Below, in pieces: positions 44,204 through 53,149 of a stretch of DNA of 64,000 nt. Each line of letters begins with the position of its first letter. Within the stretch, counting starts at the first letter, position 1. Where the stretch lies: contig NZ_SRSO01000010.1 in NCBI RefSeq assembly GCF_004791695.1, positions 62,001-126,000 of the forward strand, written 5' to 3'. This DNA comes from Flavivirga rizhaonensis. GTDB lineage: Bacteria > Bacteroidota > Bacteroidia > Flavobacteriales > Flavobacteriaceae. The position numbers and the translations under genes are program-made. Below the pieces are notes generated by a model. The model worked only from the letters and a program-made list of their open reading frames with translations. It had not been told where the DNA came from and searched no databases.

Positions 44204-46537
44204 TTATAATTTTAATGTCATCCCTAACAAGAAGTTAATGGTTGCCTGTGGATAGTAAAAATTTTCCGTTATAGCAGCATCAGAGGATCCTACTGGTCTA
44301 TAAAAATAGCTGTAGGTATAGCCATTGGAAACATACTGAGAATCAAATAAGTTATTAACTAATAAATTAAGCCCTATTTCTTTAATCCACTTTGGTTGAA
44401 TCTTGTAGGATACATTTAAATTATTCACAAAATAGGCATCCATACTTTTTTCATCACTGGATGTATTATCTAAATACTGTTTCCCAACATATTTAGACAA
44501 CAATGCAATACTTCCATTTTTAATTGGTGAATACGTTAAAGTACTTCCAAATATAACATTTGGCGAAAAGGAAATATCTGTATCTTCAAATTGTGCTACT
44601 ACAGGTTCATAAGAAACACTATCAAATGTATTTGGGTCATATTGTGTATCGTAAATCACATAATCAAATTCTTTTATTTTATTTTGACTAAACGTCGCAT
44701 TTGCATCAATTCTAAATTGGTTAGATACTTTATACCCTGTTTGCAATTCTATCCCTGCTCTATAGCTCTTTGCCACATTTTCTCTTATGGGGTCTCCAAC
44801 ATCATCTAAATCTCCTGTTAAAACTAACTGGTCTTTATAATTCATGTAATAGAGATTAGCTGTTGCATAAAAGTTTTCTTTTCTTAGTTTGTAACCAAAC
44901 TCAAAATCATGGAGCTGTTCTGATTTTGGGCGCACAGGGTTTTTAGTTAAATCATCTCTGTTAGGCTCTCTGTTAGCCACAGCGAAAGACCCATAAATAC
45001 TATTATAATTATCTATTGTATATGTTAATCCAAATTTAGGATTGAAAAAATTATATGATTCCTTTACATTAATATTTAATAAATCTGAACTTGTTCCTAC
45101 AGATTCATAACCCACCGTTCTATATTGTAGATCTAGCAAGGCAAATAAGTTATCCGTTACATTATATTCCGCTTTAACATAAGTACTATAATCTTTTTTG
45201 TCTCCATAGCTAAAATAGTAGTTACTTCTAATAGGTATTGAAGAAGCAAACGAATCCCAAATAACCTCACCAAAATGATCTCCTTTATACGTATTATACC
45301 CCCCACCTAAATACAAGTTTAAGTTTTCTTTTTTATAACTTAAGGAATATACAAATGCATAAAAATCGTTATCTAACCAACGTCTTCTAATAACATCTCC
45401 TTCGTCTGATGCATTTGCATTATTAGGGAAGTAATCACCTAATTCTTCATCATTTTTATACTGCTCAAAATAACCTTTTCCTCTAGTAAAATTACCTGAA
45501 ATATTTGCAGAAAAATGATTATTAAATTGATGAGAGATATGTAGCTGATAATGTGTTTGCTGATAGTTATCTACTTCATTATCGTAAGTATAAAAATTAT
45601 AAGTTCTTCCAGAGTTTAATAGATTCTGAGTTTCTGCATCAGAAGGGAAATTTCTATCAATAAATGCTTGTATTCCAACTCTGTCATTATTTACAACAGC
45701 TTCGGGTGTACCATACCAAGATTGGTAAGTTTCTTCTTTTCCTCCAAAAACAATAGCTTTCACGGCTGTTTTTTTGTTTAAAAACCCTGCTTCTAAATAG
45801 TATGAATTTAAATCTGCTCTTGCCCTATCTATATAACCATCGCTTTGAATATTTGATAATCGTCCTTCTGCATAAAAATTATTTTTAAGTCCAGAACCAA
45901 TGCTAATGTTATGCTTTCTCGTTCCAAAACTTCCAACAGTATTGGTGGTCTTGGCATACCCTTTAGCTGAAGGGTTTAAAGTTTTCAAATTCAAACTTGC
46001 TCCAAAAGCACCCGAACCGTTGGTTGATGTTCCTACACCTCGTTGCAATTGTATATCTTCTACAGAGGAGACAAAATCTGGCATATTAACCCAGAAAGTC
46101 CCTTGACTTTCTGCATCATTATAAGGGATCCCATTAATGGTTACGTTTACTCTGGTAGCATCGCTACCACGTACTCTAATACCTGTATACCCCACTCCTG
46201 CACCGGCATCACTTGTAGTAACTACAGATGGTAATTGATCTAATAAAATAGGCAAATCTTGACCTAGATTGATTGATTCTAATTTCTCTTTTGCAATGTT
46301 AGTAAAAGCTACTGGTGTTTTATCTTTAGCTCTGGTTGCAGAAAGAAGAACCTCGTCTAGTTTTTCTGTTTTGGTTGAATCTTGTTGTTTTTGATTTTCT
46401 TGTGCTTTGGCACTGATCGAGAACACTAATAGTGCTAAAAAAAGAAATACGTTTTTAATTTGAAAGATGTTATTTTGAAAGTTAAAAAAACTATCATTCT
46501 TTGAATTTAAGAATAACTTTTTTAAAGTCGATTTCAT
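44204..46537 (-). CDS. TonB-dependent receptor under a TPP riboswitch (probable thiamine receptor)
   Basis: 777 residues. An N-terminal extension of about 28 residues precedes the hydrophobic signal NVFLFLALLVFSISAKAQ. TonB box region LDEVLLSATR, plug motifs NLGQDLPILLDQLPSVVTTSDAG and GIRVRGSDATRVNVTINGIPYND, and a barrel ending in LLGMTLKL follow. A TPP riboswitch lies directly upstream, so the receptor most likely imports thiamine or a derivative (OMR1-type). The thiamine-binding protein and PnuC/PnuT-like genes upstream support this. By sequence alone it resembles iron-siderophore receptors, the main alternative. Confidence 0.9.
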   Translation of the reverse strand: MKSTLKKLFLNSKNDSFFNFQNNIFQIKNVFLFLALLVFSISAKAQENQKQQDSTKTEKLDEVLLSATRAKDKTPVAFTNIAKEKLESINLGQDLPILLDQLPSVVTTSDAGAGVGYTGIRVRGSDATRVNVTINGIPYNDAESQGTFWVNMPDFVSSVEDIQLQRGVGTSTNGSGAFGASLNLKTLNPSAKGYAKTTNTVGSFGTRKHNISIGSGLKNNFYAEGRLSNIQSDGYIDRARADLNSYYLEAGFLNKKTAVKAIVFGGKEETYQSWYGTPEAVVNNDRVGIQAFIDRNFPSDAETQNLLNSGRTYNFYTYDNEVDNYQQTHYQLHISHQFNNHFSANISGNFTRGKGYFEQYKNDEELGDYFPNNANASDEGDVIRRRWLDNDFYAFVYSLSYKKENLNLYLGGGYNTYKGDHFGEVIWDSFASSIPIRSNYYFSYGDKKDYSTYVKAEYNVTDNLFALLDLQYRTVGYESVGTSSDLLNINVKESYNFFNPKFGLTYTIDNYNSIYGSFAVANREPNRDDLTKNPVRPKSEQLHDFEFGYKLRKENFYATANLYYMNYKDQLVLTGDLDDVGDPIRENVAKSYRAGIELQTGYKVSNQFRIDANATFSQNKIKEFDYVIYDTQYDPNTFDSVSYEPVVAQFEDTDISFSPNVIFGSTLTYSPIKNGSIALLSKYVGKQYLDNTSSDEKSMDAYFVNNLNVSYKIQPKWIKEIGLNLLVNNLFDSQYVSNGYTYSYFYRPVGSSDAAITENFYYPQATINFLLGMTLKL

Positions 46538-46602
46538 TACGATTATATTTAATAATCGAATAAAAAGAGGTCATTATTCTTTATTGTTAGTTAATTATTA
46601 AA

Positions 46603-46671
46603 ATCCCTAAACAGCATTACCTGTTCTAGGTTCATTGGGTATGATCTCAGCTCTAAAAGCACCCCTTTTTG
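46603..46671 (-). promoter_or_regulatory. TPP (thiamine pyrophosphate) riboswitch
   Basis: The minus strand reads GGGGTGC, then GCTGAGATCATACCC, GAACCT, CAGGTAATGCTG and TTAGGGA. These are the conserved thi-box blocks in the right order: CUGAGA in the pyrimidine-sensing arm and the ACC...GGUAAUGC pyrophosphate arm. P1 is closed by AAAA and TTTT flanks. It sits about 65 bases before the TonB receptor ATG. Confidence 0.93.
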
Positions 46672-46680
46672 AGAACGCCA

Positions 46681-46688
46681 CAAAGATA
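46681..46688 (-). promoter_or_regulatory. -7 box of the TPP-controlled receptor
   Basis: The minus strand reads TATCTTTG (TAnnTTTG), placing transcription start just before the riboswitch. Confidence 0.5.
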
Positions 46689-46729
46689 CTAACAATTAAT
46701 AATTGTTAATATACTAATTGATAATTATT

Positions 46730-47137
46730 TTAGTCAATATCTGGTTTCCTTCTATTTGCTTTTTTATCGGAAAGATTACGTTTATTTTTTAATCGTTTTC
46801 TAATAACTGCTTTAGGAATTTTAGTAGGAATGCGCTTTTTTGGAATGATTAAGCCCACACGGACTAATTCTAGAAAACGTTTTATAACAAGTTCTTTGTT
46901 TTTATGTTGACTTCGGCTTTCATCACATTGTAAAATTAGAAAGCCATCTTTAGTCAATCGCTGTTTTAGCTTATTTTGAAGACGTATTTTTTGTTCATTA
47001 TTAAATGCAAGTGACTCAATTAAATTAAAGGTTAATTCAATTTTCGAGGATACTTTATTGACATGTTGCCCGCCACTTCCTGAGCTTCTAATTGCTTTAA
47101 AACTTAACTCTTCTATTAAGATTTCTTTATTGAACAT
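46730..47137 (-). CDS. arfB: Aminoacyl-tRNA hydrolase ArfB (release-factor-like)
   Basis: 135 residues. The catalytic GGQ is at residues 22-24 in RSSGSGGQHVNKV, and a basic C-terminal tail (PKAVIRKRLKNKRNLSDKKANRRKP) enters the mRNA channel of stalled ribosomes. It frees ribosomes that lack a stop codon. It lies two bases downstream of DUF4301 and is the last gene of the operon before the riboswitch-controlled receptor. Confidence 0.94.
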   Translation of the reverse strand: MFNKEILIEELSFKAIRSSGSGGQHVNKVSSKIELTFNLIESLAFNNEQKIRLQNKLKQRLTKDGFLILQCDESRSQHKNKELVIKRFLELVRVGLIIPKKRIPTKIPKAVIRKRLKNKRNLSDKKANRRKPDID

Positions 47138-47139
47138 AA

Positions 47140-48687
47140 CTATATCTGGTGTGCCGGCTTAAGTAAATCGTTAACCGTTTTTACAGGATTGAAAGTACTT
47201 AAAGGAACCTCAACAAAAAGCGAATTCCAATGTGCCATACTCCCATTCCATAATCCTGGGAGTTCCAATGCTTTTATATCTATTCCATTTTGAGTTTTTG
47301 TAGTTATAAAAGCAGCTTCTGGATCTACAAATTCTTTAAGGTTGAATTTCTCGCCTTTGTAGTTTTTAACACCACAAACCAAATCTGTTGGATTAAAATG
47401 GGTAGCGTTTTTTACGATTTCATGCTGTGCCTCATTTTGAATATTGATTTGAGCAAACTCTACTATTTGTAAAGATATAACTCCGTTTTTATCTTTTACC
47501 CAAAAAGGACCACCTCCTGGCTCTCCTTCATTTTTAACCATACCACACACGCGAATTGGACGGTTTAATTTTTCCTTTAGATATGCTCTTTTTTCTTCTA
47601 AAATAAAATCTTCAAAATCTATATGAATGGGAACATGTATCTTATTTGATAAAAAGAGCGCTATTTCAAGAAGTTCTTCTTCTAAAACAACAGCTTGATC
47701 TAGTTTATGCAAAAACGCAAAAATCTGCTCTTGAATTTTTATAAGAATGCCTGCAAGTAGTTTTTTATACTCAGAAACCTCGATATTCTTATCAGAAACT
47801 ACAATATTATCAACATTTTTAATAAAAATAAAATCATTATTCAAATCGTTTAAATTTTCTAACAAAGCACCATGCCCTGCTGGTCTAAATAAAACAGAAT
47901 CGTCTTCATTTCTAAAAATAGTTCCTTCCATCGTTAGCGCAACGGTTTCTGTGGCTTCTTTTTGATAGGAAAACGATACATTAAAAGTAGTATTCGTTTT
48001 TTGTTCCAGATCTTGTTTTATACGATTTAACTCTTCAATAAAATAAGGATGATGTTTTTCTGAAACTGTAAAATGAAGATTTGCTTTATTGTTTGATGCG
48101 GCATAAAGTGTTGACTCAAATAAATGCTCTTGAAAAGCTGTTATCACAGTATCTCCATATTCATGAAAGGGGAGCAATCCTTTAGGAAAGAAACTATAAT
48201 TAAGACTATTTTCGTCCAACATGACTTTTACAAATTGCAGATATTTTTCTCCTTGTGATAAATTATAAAAATTTGAATGTTCTTCTTTAGCTTTTAACAC
48301 AACGTCATCATAAAATGGAAACTTTTCTAAATTAGAAACAAAAGTTTTAATCAATGTGTCATTATGTTTTTCGGCATAATCCTCAATACTTTCTTTTGAA
48401 GGATTGAAATTCTTTAAAAACCGAAATAAAAACTTAAACATTCTGGTTGCTGCTCCAGATGCTGGTACAAATTTTAAAGAAGATAAAGAGTTTTGTTTTG
48501 ATTCATACAGTTTAATAAAATCCGTTTTCTCTTGCTCGCTATAACTCTCAATACCTTCTCCTATAGTTGCTGCTGCTACTAAATTAGAATAGGACATTCC
48601 ATTTTTTATGCGCGCCACTTGAGCATTAACTTGATCTATAGTAATACCTTTATTTTGTATTTGTTGAATATTTTTTTCTGTAAACAT
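47140..48687 (-). CDS. DUF4301 family protein
   Basis: 515 residues with no signal or membrane segments. Conserved parts include LVAAATIGEGIESYSEQEKTDF, LKFVPASGAATRMFKFLFRF, FRPAGHGALLENLNDLNNDFIFIKNVDNI and CGMVKNEGEPGGGPFWV. The Gly-rich AGHGALLENL and FIKNVDN segments resemble sugar-nucleotidyltransferase sites, but the family has no established function. Its start codon overlaps the end of the kinase gene. The location inside the putative thiamine operon suggests a link to cofactor salvage. Confidence 0.85.
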   Translation of the reverse strand: MFTEKNIQQIQNKGITIDQVNAQVARIKNGMSYSNLVAAATIGEGIESYSEQEKTDFIKLYESKQNSLSSLKFVPASGAATRMFKFLFRFLKNFNPSKESIEDYAEKHNDTLIKTFVSNLEKFPFYDDVVLKAKEEHSNFYNLSQGEKYLQFVKVMLDENSLNYSFFPKGLLPFHEYGDTVITAFQEHLFESTLYAASNNKANLHFTVSEKHHPYFIEELNRIKQDLEQKTNTTFNVSFSYQKEATETVALTMEGTIFRNEDDSVLFRPAGHGALLENLNDLNNDFIFIKNVDNIVVSDKNIEVSEYKKLLAGILIKIQEQIFAFLHKLDQAVVLEEELLEIALFLSNKIHVPIHIDFEDFILEEKRAYLKEKLNRPIRVCGMVKNEGEPGGGPFWVKDKNGVISLQIVEFAQINIQNEAQHEIVKNATHFNPTDLVCGVKNYKGEKFNLKEFVDPEAAFITTKTQNGIDIKALELPGLWNGSMAHWNSLFVEVPLSTFNPVKTVNDLLKPAHQI

Positions 48688-49253
48688 TAATTATTTTTTA
48701 GGAGCTTATCTATATGTTTAATAGCTGTTTCCAGACGTTGATTTTTATCGCCTTTTAACAATACATATGGTTTTTTACTTTTTATTAATTCATTTTGAAA
48801 AACTTTAAACATCCCTTCTCTATCTTCTGGTTTATCACGCAAATCATCCGCTTCCCAAAGGATATCAATATAAGTTAAAAAATACAAATCGTAAGTATTC
48901 TCCAAAGCGTATTTTTTAATTAAAGGATCACAACTCCCTGAATAATAAGCTTCAGAATACACCTTAATTTCTAATAGGTTGGTATCACAAACTAAAACCG
49001 ATTCTGTTTCTTTTGCCAATTCATTTTCAAGCTTCATTTGTCCTTCTGCTATAGACAACAAATCCTCTTGCACACACACTTCACCTTCATTATCCCATTT
49101 ATTTTGGAGATATTCACGCATATATTCTGGCACATAAACTGAATTGTAATACTTAGCCAATTGTCTTGACAATGTTGTTTTTCCAGTACATTCTGGACCA
49201 AATAAAACAACTTTTATACAGTTTGCAGGCTGTTGTTTATACTTTTCTTCCAT
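48687..49253 (-). CDS. NadR-like P-loop kinase/ATPase
   Basis: 188 residues from ATG 49253; 21 further codons are open upstream but overlap pnuC more deeply. The P-loop is FGPECTGKTTLSRQL (Gly19 to Thr26), followed by VPEYMREYLQNKWDNEG as in the ribosylnicotinamide-kinase domain of NadR. There is no nucleotidyltransferase domain. With a PnuC-type transporter it would trap the imported vitamin by phosphorylation: nicotinamide riboside by family precedent, or thiamine by local context. Overlaps pnuC by 40 bases. Confidence 0.85.
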   Translation of the reverse strand: MEEKYKQQPANCIKVVLFGPECTGKTTLSRQLAKYYNSVYVPEYMREYLQNKWDNEGEVCVQEDLLSIAEGQMKLENELAKETESVLVCDTNLLEIKVYSEAYYSGSCDPLIKKYALENTYDLYFLTYIDILWEADDLRDKPEDREGMFKVFQNELIKSKKPYVLLKGDKNQRLETAIKHIDKLLKNN

Positions 49254-49846
49254 AAAATATAAGCTTGTATAGCTAAAACGGTAAAAATAAGATATTGAAA
49301 AGACAACATGCCCCAACCTCTATATGCATAAAGCGGTACAGTAATAATATCTGCGATAATCCAAAGTGTCCAATTTTCAATTTTCTTTCTTGCCATATAC
49401 CACATCCCAGTAAAGAACATTCCTGAAGTAAAAATATCTATATAATTGGATATGGTAATTTGAATACCTGAAGATTTATAAACTATATAGGTAATAACCA
49501 TTGTTAATACAAATAATACAAATCCAATAATTTTCTCACTAGTGTTAGTTCTAGAAATTCGAACTACTTTTTTATTATTTTTGGTTCTTGCCCAATTCCA
49601 CCAACCATAAACACTCATAATAGAAAAATAAAAATTCATCATCATATCTCCATAAAGCTGATCTTTCAATAAAATATAAACCGAAATTATAGTTGCTATT
49701 AACCCTGTAGGATAAACCAAAATATTTTCTTTTTTAGCATACCACACACTAGCTATTCCTGTAACTAACACAATAGCCTCTAAAACAATAATATATGTTT
49801 CTTTATCTCGATAAGAATTTAAAAAAAAATCAAAAATGGGGTTCAT
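49214..49846 (-). CDS. PnuC-family vitamin transporter, probably PnuT (thiamine)
   Basis: 210 residues with about seven helices. PnuC signatures: WYAKKENILVYPTGLIATI and FYFSIMSVYGWWNWART. These transporters carry a vitamin by facilitated diffusion and depend on a kinase to trap it. PnuC takes nicotinamide riboside and PnuT takes thiamine. Here the upstream overlapping gene encodes a thiamine-binding-type protein and a TPP-controlled receptor lies downstream, so thiamine is my preferred substrate. I cannot fix the substrate from motif residues alone. Confidence 0.88.
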   Translation of the reverse strand: MNPIFDFFLNSYRDKETYIIVLEAIVLVTGIASVWYAKKENILVYPTGLIATIISVYILLKDQLYGDMMMNFYFSIMSVYGWWNWARTKNNKKVVRISRTNTSEKIIGFVLFVLTMVITYIVYKSSGIQITISNYIDIFTSGMFFTGMWYMARKKIENWTLWIIADIITVPLYAYRGWGMLSFQYLIFTVLAIQAYILWKKSINNSLQTV

Positions 49847-50090
49847 AATCGTGTCTATCTGATTTTACAACCTTCATATATAATAAGCCACTTTCCATAA
49901 GCTCGAAAGCTTCTTTAATCTCTGTAGTGAGTAGTTTCATTACGTCGTCATAATCTCCATAAACCTGGGTGCTTAATGGATTTTCCATAACCTTAAGATT
50001 TGAAGCTCTCAACTTCTTAATAAAATGAATAATTGTAGGTTCAAAATCATTCTGTAAAGGTGTTATGGTTAATTCTACTGATATTTTCAT
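49830..50090 (-). CDS. MTH1187/YkoF-type thiamine-binding protein
   Basis: 86 residues, start MKISVELTITPLQNDFEPTI, with LKVMENPLSTQVYGDYDDVMKLLTTEI, the pattern of the Thiamine_BP family (PF01910), a ferredoxin-like fold related to half of YkoF. It has no signal peptide, so it would buffer or sense thiamine in the cytosol. It overlaps pnuC by 17 bases. Its ribosome-binding region lies in a decayed GC-rich repeat (AGAGGGGA just before ATG). Confidence 0.85.
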   Translation of the reverse strand: MKISVELTITPLQNDFEPTIIHFIKKLRASNLKVMENPLSTQVYGDYDDVMKLLTTEIKEAFELMESGLLYMKVVKSDRHDYEPHF

Positions 50091-50091
50091 T

Positions 50092-50108
50092 CCCCTCTTA
50101 ATCTCCCC
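50092..50108. repeat. Decayed copy of the leuS palindrome family
   Basis: CCCCTCTTAATCTCCCC matches the left part of leuS copy C (CCCCTCCTAACCTCCCC) at 15 of 17 positions. The right arm of the palindrome is lost. On the minus strand it places a GGGGA purine tract just ahead of the thiamine-binding gene's ATG. Confidence 0.65.
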
Positions 50109-50162
50109 TTATGGTCGACATTATTATGTTAAACTTAATTTATAATTTGTTATATCCTCATT

Positions 50163-50924
50163 TTATTTTCCCCCTTTGGGGAAATGTCCAACGGACAATG
50201 GGGTTTTTAATTCATCAAAAAAAGATTCATCTTCCTCAAAAGCTGTGCCAATCACCACTAAATCGGCTCCAAAATTATAAGCATTTTCTAATTGTTTTTT
50301 ACTTCTAATACCGCCTCCAACAATTAACGGAATATTTATCGCTTTCTTTACATTTAATATAATTTCTTTTGAAACTGAAAATTTTGCTCCACTTCCAGCT
50401 TCCAGATAAATTAATTTCATTCCAAGTAATTCACCTGCTTTTGCTGTATCAACGATATGTTGAATATTAGTTCTTGATAACGGCTTTGTTTCTGTCACTC
50501 TTTCAACTGCTGTTTCTCTTCCACTTTCAATGAGAATATAACCTGTTGAAATGACATCAAGGTTTGTTTCATTTAATTTCGAAATAGATCTAATATGTTT
50601 ACCAATTAAATACTCGGGGTTTCTTCCTGAAATTAAAGAAAGAAATAAAATAGCATCTGCTTTACTAGTGATTTGAGTGGTATCCCCAGGAAATAAAACA
50701 ATAGGTTTTTTTGTATGCCTCTTTATTTCTTCGACTAAAGCATCTGTAATATTTTCATTGACAGTACTTCCTCCAACAAAAATATGAGTTGCTATAGATG
50801 TATTCACTTTTTCAATAAAACTTGATACGCTATCAAACTTTATTTTATCTGGGTCTATTAAAACGGCTAGTGGTTTTTCTCCTTTAGAAATTGAAGCTAA
50901 TATGTCATTGTAAATATGCTTCAT
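50163..50924 (-). CDS. Geranylgeranylglyceryl phosphate synthase (PcrB/GGGPS family)
   Basis: 253 residues, TIM-barrel. LAVLIDPDKIKFDSVSSF at the start, VLFPGDTTQITSKADAILFLSLISGRNPEYLIG in the middle and IPLIVGGGIRSKKQLENAYNFGADLVVIG for phosphate binding are clear. Archaeal enzymes couple geranylgeranyl diphosphate to glycerol-1-phosphate. Members are also common in Bacteroidota, where the product's role is unresolved. The last 15 or so residues derive from a palindromic repeat. It follows the phosphopantetheinyl transferase gene with no gap. Confidence 0.92.
   Translation of the reverse strand: MKHIYNDILASISKGEKPLAVLIDPDKIKFDSVSSFIEKVNTSIATHIFVGGSTVNENITDALVEEIKRHTKKPIVLFPGDTTQITSKADAILFLSLISGRNPEYLIGKHIRSISKLNETNLDVISTGYILIESGRETAVERVTETKPLSRTNIQHIVDTAKAGELLGMKLIYLEAGSGAKFSVSKEIILNVKKAINIPLIVGGGIRSKKQLENAYNFGADLVVIGTAFEEDESFFDELKTPLSVGHFPKGGK
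50167..50203. repeat. Palindromic repeat supplying the end of the GGGP synthase gene
   Basis: TTTCCCC-CTTT-GGGGAAA is followed by TGTCC-AAC-GGACA and ATGGGG. It is related to the leuS palindromes but has a second inner hairpin. Read on the minus strand it encodes the last residues (TPLSVGHFPKGGK) and leads into the stop codon of the upstream gene. Confidence 0.7.
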
Positions 50925-51551
<627 letters not shown>

Positions 51552-51574
51552 TTACTTTTCTTAAAGTTATTGGT

Positions 51575-51582
51575 TATCTTTG
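51575..51582 (+). promoter_or_regulatory. -7 box of ahcY
   Basis: TATCTTTG (TAnnTTTG). Transcription near 51589 would give a leader of about 98 bases, containing the structure at 51601-51651. Confidence 0.5.
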
Positions 51583-51600
51583 CATCTCCTATATAAATAG

Positions 51601-51651
51601 GATTGTAATTTTTGATAAGCGAATTTAACTATTTAAGCGCTAATCGCAATC
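51601..51651 (+). ncRNA. Structured ahcY leader segment (candidate cis-regulatory RNA)
   Basis: GATTG (51601-51605) pairs with CAATC (51647-51651), and GATAAGCG (51614-51621) pairs with CGCTAATC (51638-51645) with one A-A mismatch, around a 16-base loop. It does not match the SAH or SAM riboswitch consensus I know. It may be a regulatory leader or chance pairing. Confidence 0.35.
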
Positions 51652-51686
51652 TTGTTTGGTCTTAAAAAATAAAAAGAAAAATTAAT

Positions 51687-53003
51687 ATGAGTACAAAAAC
51701 AATTCCTTATGTAGCCAGTAAAGTAAAAGATATTTCACTTGCTGATTGGGGACGAAAAGAAATAGAATTAGCTGAAGCAGAAATGCCTGGGCTTATGAGT
51801 TTACGTGAAGAATACAAAAATTCACAGCCTCTTAAAGGGGCTAGAATTGCCGGTTGTTTACATATGACTATCCAAACAGCAGTTTTAATTGAAACTTTAC
51901 AAGCTTTAGGGGCAGAAGTTACTTGGAGTTCTTGTAACATATTCTCTACGCAAGATCAAGCTGCTGCTGCAATTGCTGCTGCTGGTACAGCGGTTTATGC
52001 ATGGAAAGACATGACAGAAGAGGAATTTGACTGGTGTATAGAACAAACGCTTTTCTTTGGTGAAGACAGAAAACCACTTAATATGATACTTGATGATGGT
52101 GGTGATTTAACTAATATGGTTTTAGATAAATACCCAGAATTAGCAGCTGGAATTAACGGTTTATCTGAAGAGACTACTACAGGTGTTCATAGACTTTATG
52201 AACGTGTAAAGAATGGTACATTACCTATGCCTGCTATTAATGTGAATGATTCGGTTACAAAATCGAAATTCGATAACAAATATGGTTGTAAAGAAAGTGC
52301 TGTTGACGCTATTCGTCGTGCAACAGATATTATGTTAGCTGGAAAACGCGTAACGGTTTGTGGATATGGTGATGTTGGCAAAGGAACAGCAGCTTCTTTT
52401 AAAGGTGCCGGGAGCATTGTAACTGTTACAGAAATAGATCCTATTTGTGCTTTACAAGCTGCTATGGATGGTTTTGAAGTTAAAAAACTAGAAACTGTTA
52501 TTGGTAATACTGATATTGTAATTACGACTACGGGTAATAAAGACATTGTTCAGGCGCGTCATTTCGAAGCTTTAAAAGACAAGGCTATTGTTTGTAACAT
52601 CGGACATTTTGATAATGAAATTGATATGGCCTGGTTAAATGAAAATCACGGTCATACTAAAAACACCATCAAACCTCAAGTAGATAAGTACACTGTAAAT
52701 GGTAATGATATTATCATTCTTGCTGAGGGTCGTTTAGTAAACTTAGGTTGTGCTACTGGTCACCCTAGTTTTGTGATGAGTAACTCGTTTACCAACCAAA
52801 CTTTAGCACAGATAGAGCTTTGGAATAATGCAGATGCTTACAAAAATGAGGTGTATATGTTACCAAAAGCATTAGATGAAAAAGTAGCTAAATTACACTT
52901 GGCTAAAATTGGTGTTGAGTTAACAGAGCTTAGAAGCGATCAAGCTAAATACATTGGTGTAACTGTTGAAGGACCGTATAAGCCAGAGCACTATAGATAC
53001 TAA
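51687..53003 (+). CDS. ahcY: Adenosylhomocysteinase
   Basis: 438 residues. It hydrolyses S-adenosylhomocysteine to homocysteine and adenosine, sustaining methylation reactions. Seen are [37 protein letters not shown], the NAD-binding [19 protein letters not shown] near residue 225 and the C-terminal [18 protein letters not shown] that closes the NAD site of the partner subunit. Full length. It has its own promoter and a terminator at 53049-53078. Confidence 0.98.
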   Translation: MSTKTIPYVASKVKDISLADWGRKEIELAEAEMPGLMSLREEYKNSQPLKGARIAGCLHMTIQTAVLIETLQALGAEVTWSSCNIFSTQDQAAAAIAAAGTAVYAWKDMTEEEFDWCIEQTLFFGEDRKPLNMILDDGGDLTNMVLDKYPELAAGINGLSEETTTGVHRLYERVKNGTLPMPAINVNDSVTKSKFDNKYGCKESAVDAIRRATDIMLAGKRVTVCGYGDVGKGTAASFKGAGSIVTVTEIDPICALQAAMDGFEVKKLETVIGNTDIVITTTGNKDIVQARHFEALKDKAIVCNIGHFDNEIDMAWLNENHGHTKNTIKPQVDKYTVNGNDIIILAEGRLVNLGCATGHPSFVMSNSFTNQTLAQIELWNNADAYKNEVYMLPKALDEKVAKLHLAKIGVELTELRSDQAKYIGVTVEGPYKPEHYRY

Positions 53004-53048
53004 AGATTTTGCACTCTTAATTTTAGATTGCTACACTCAAGATATTTA

Positions 53049-53078
53049 AAACCCTTACAAGAAATGTGAGGGTTTTTT
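53049..53078 (+). terminator. ahcY terminator
   Basis: AAACCCTTAC pairs with GTGAGGGTTT around a seven-base loop, with a T-run after it. Confidence 0.8.
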
Positions 53079-53149
53079 ATTATAAACCAACCCAACTTAA
53101 GGTTTATTTTTTTCATTGACTCATAATTATTTATATTTTAGGAGTAATT

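Noticed and set aside
49214..49846. Plain PnuC nicotinamide riboside transporter
   Set aside because: Family call kept, but the thiamine-binding gene overlapping it and the TPP-controlled receptor make thiamine the better substrate guess.
51601..51651. SAH or SAM riboswitch upstream of ahcY
   Set aside because: The stems present do not match the conserved cores of those riboswitches; kept only as an uncharacterised leader.
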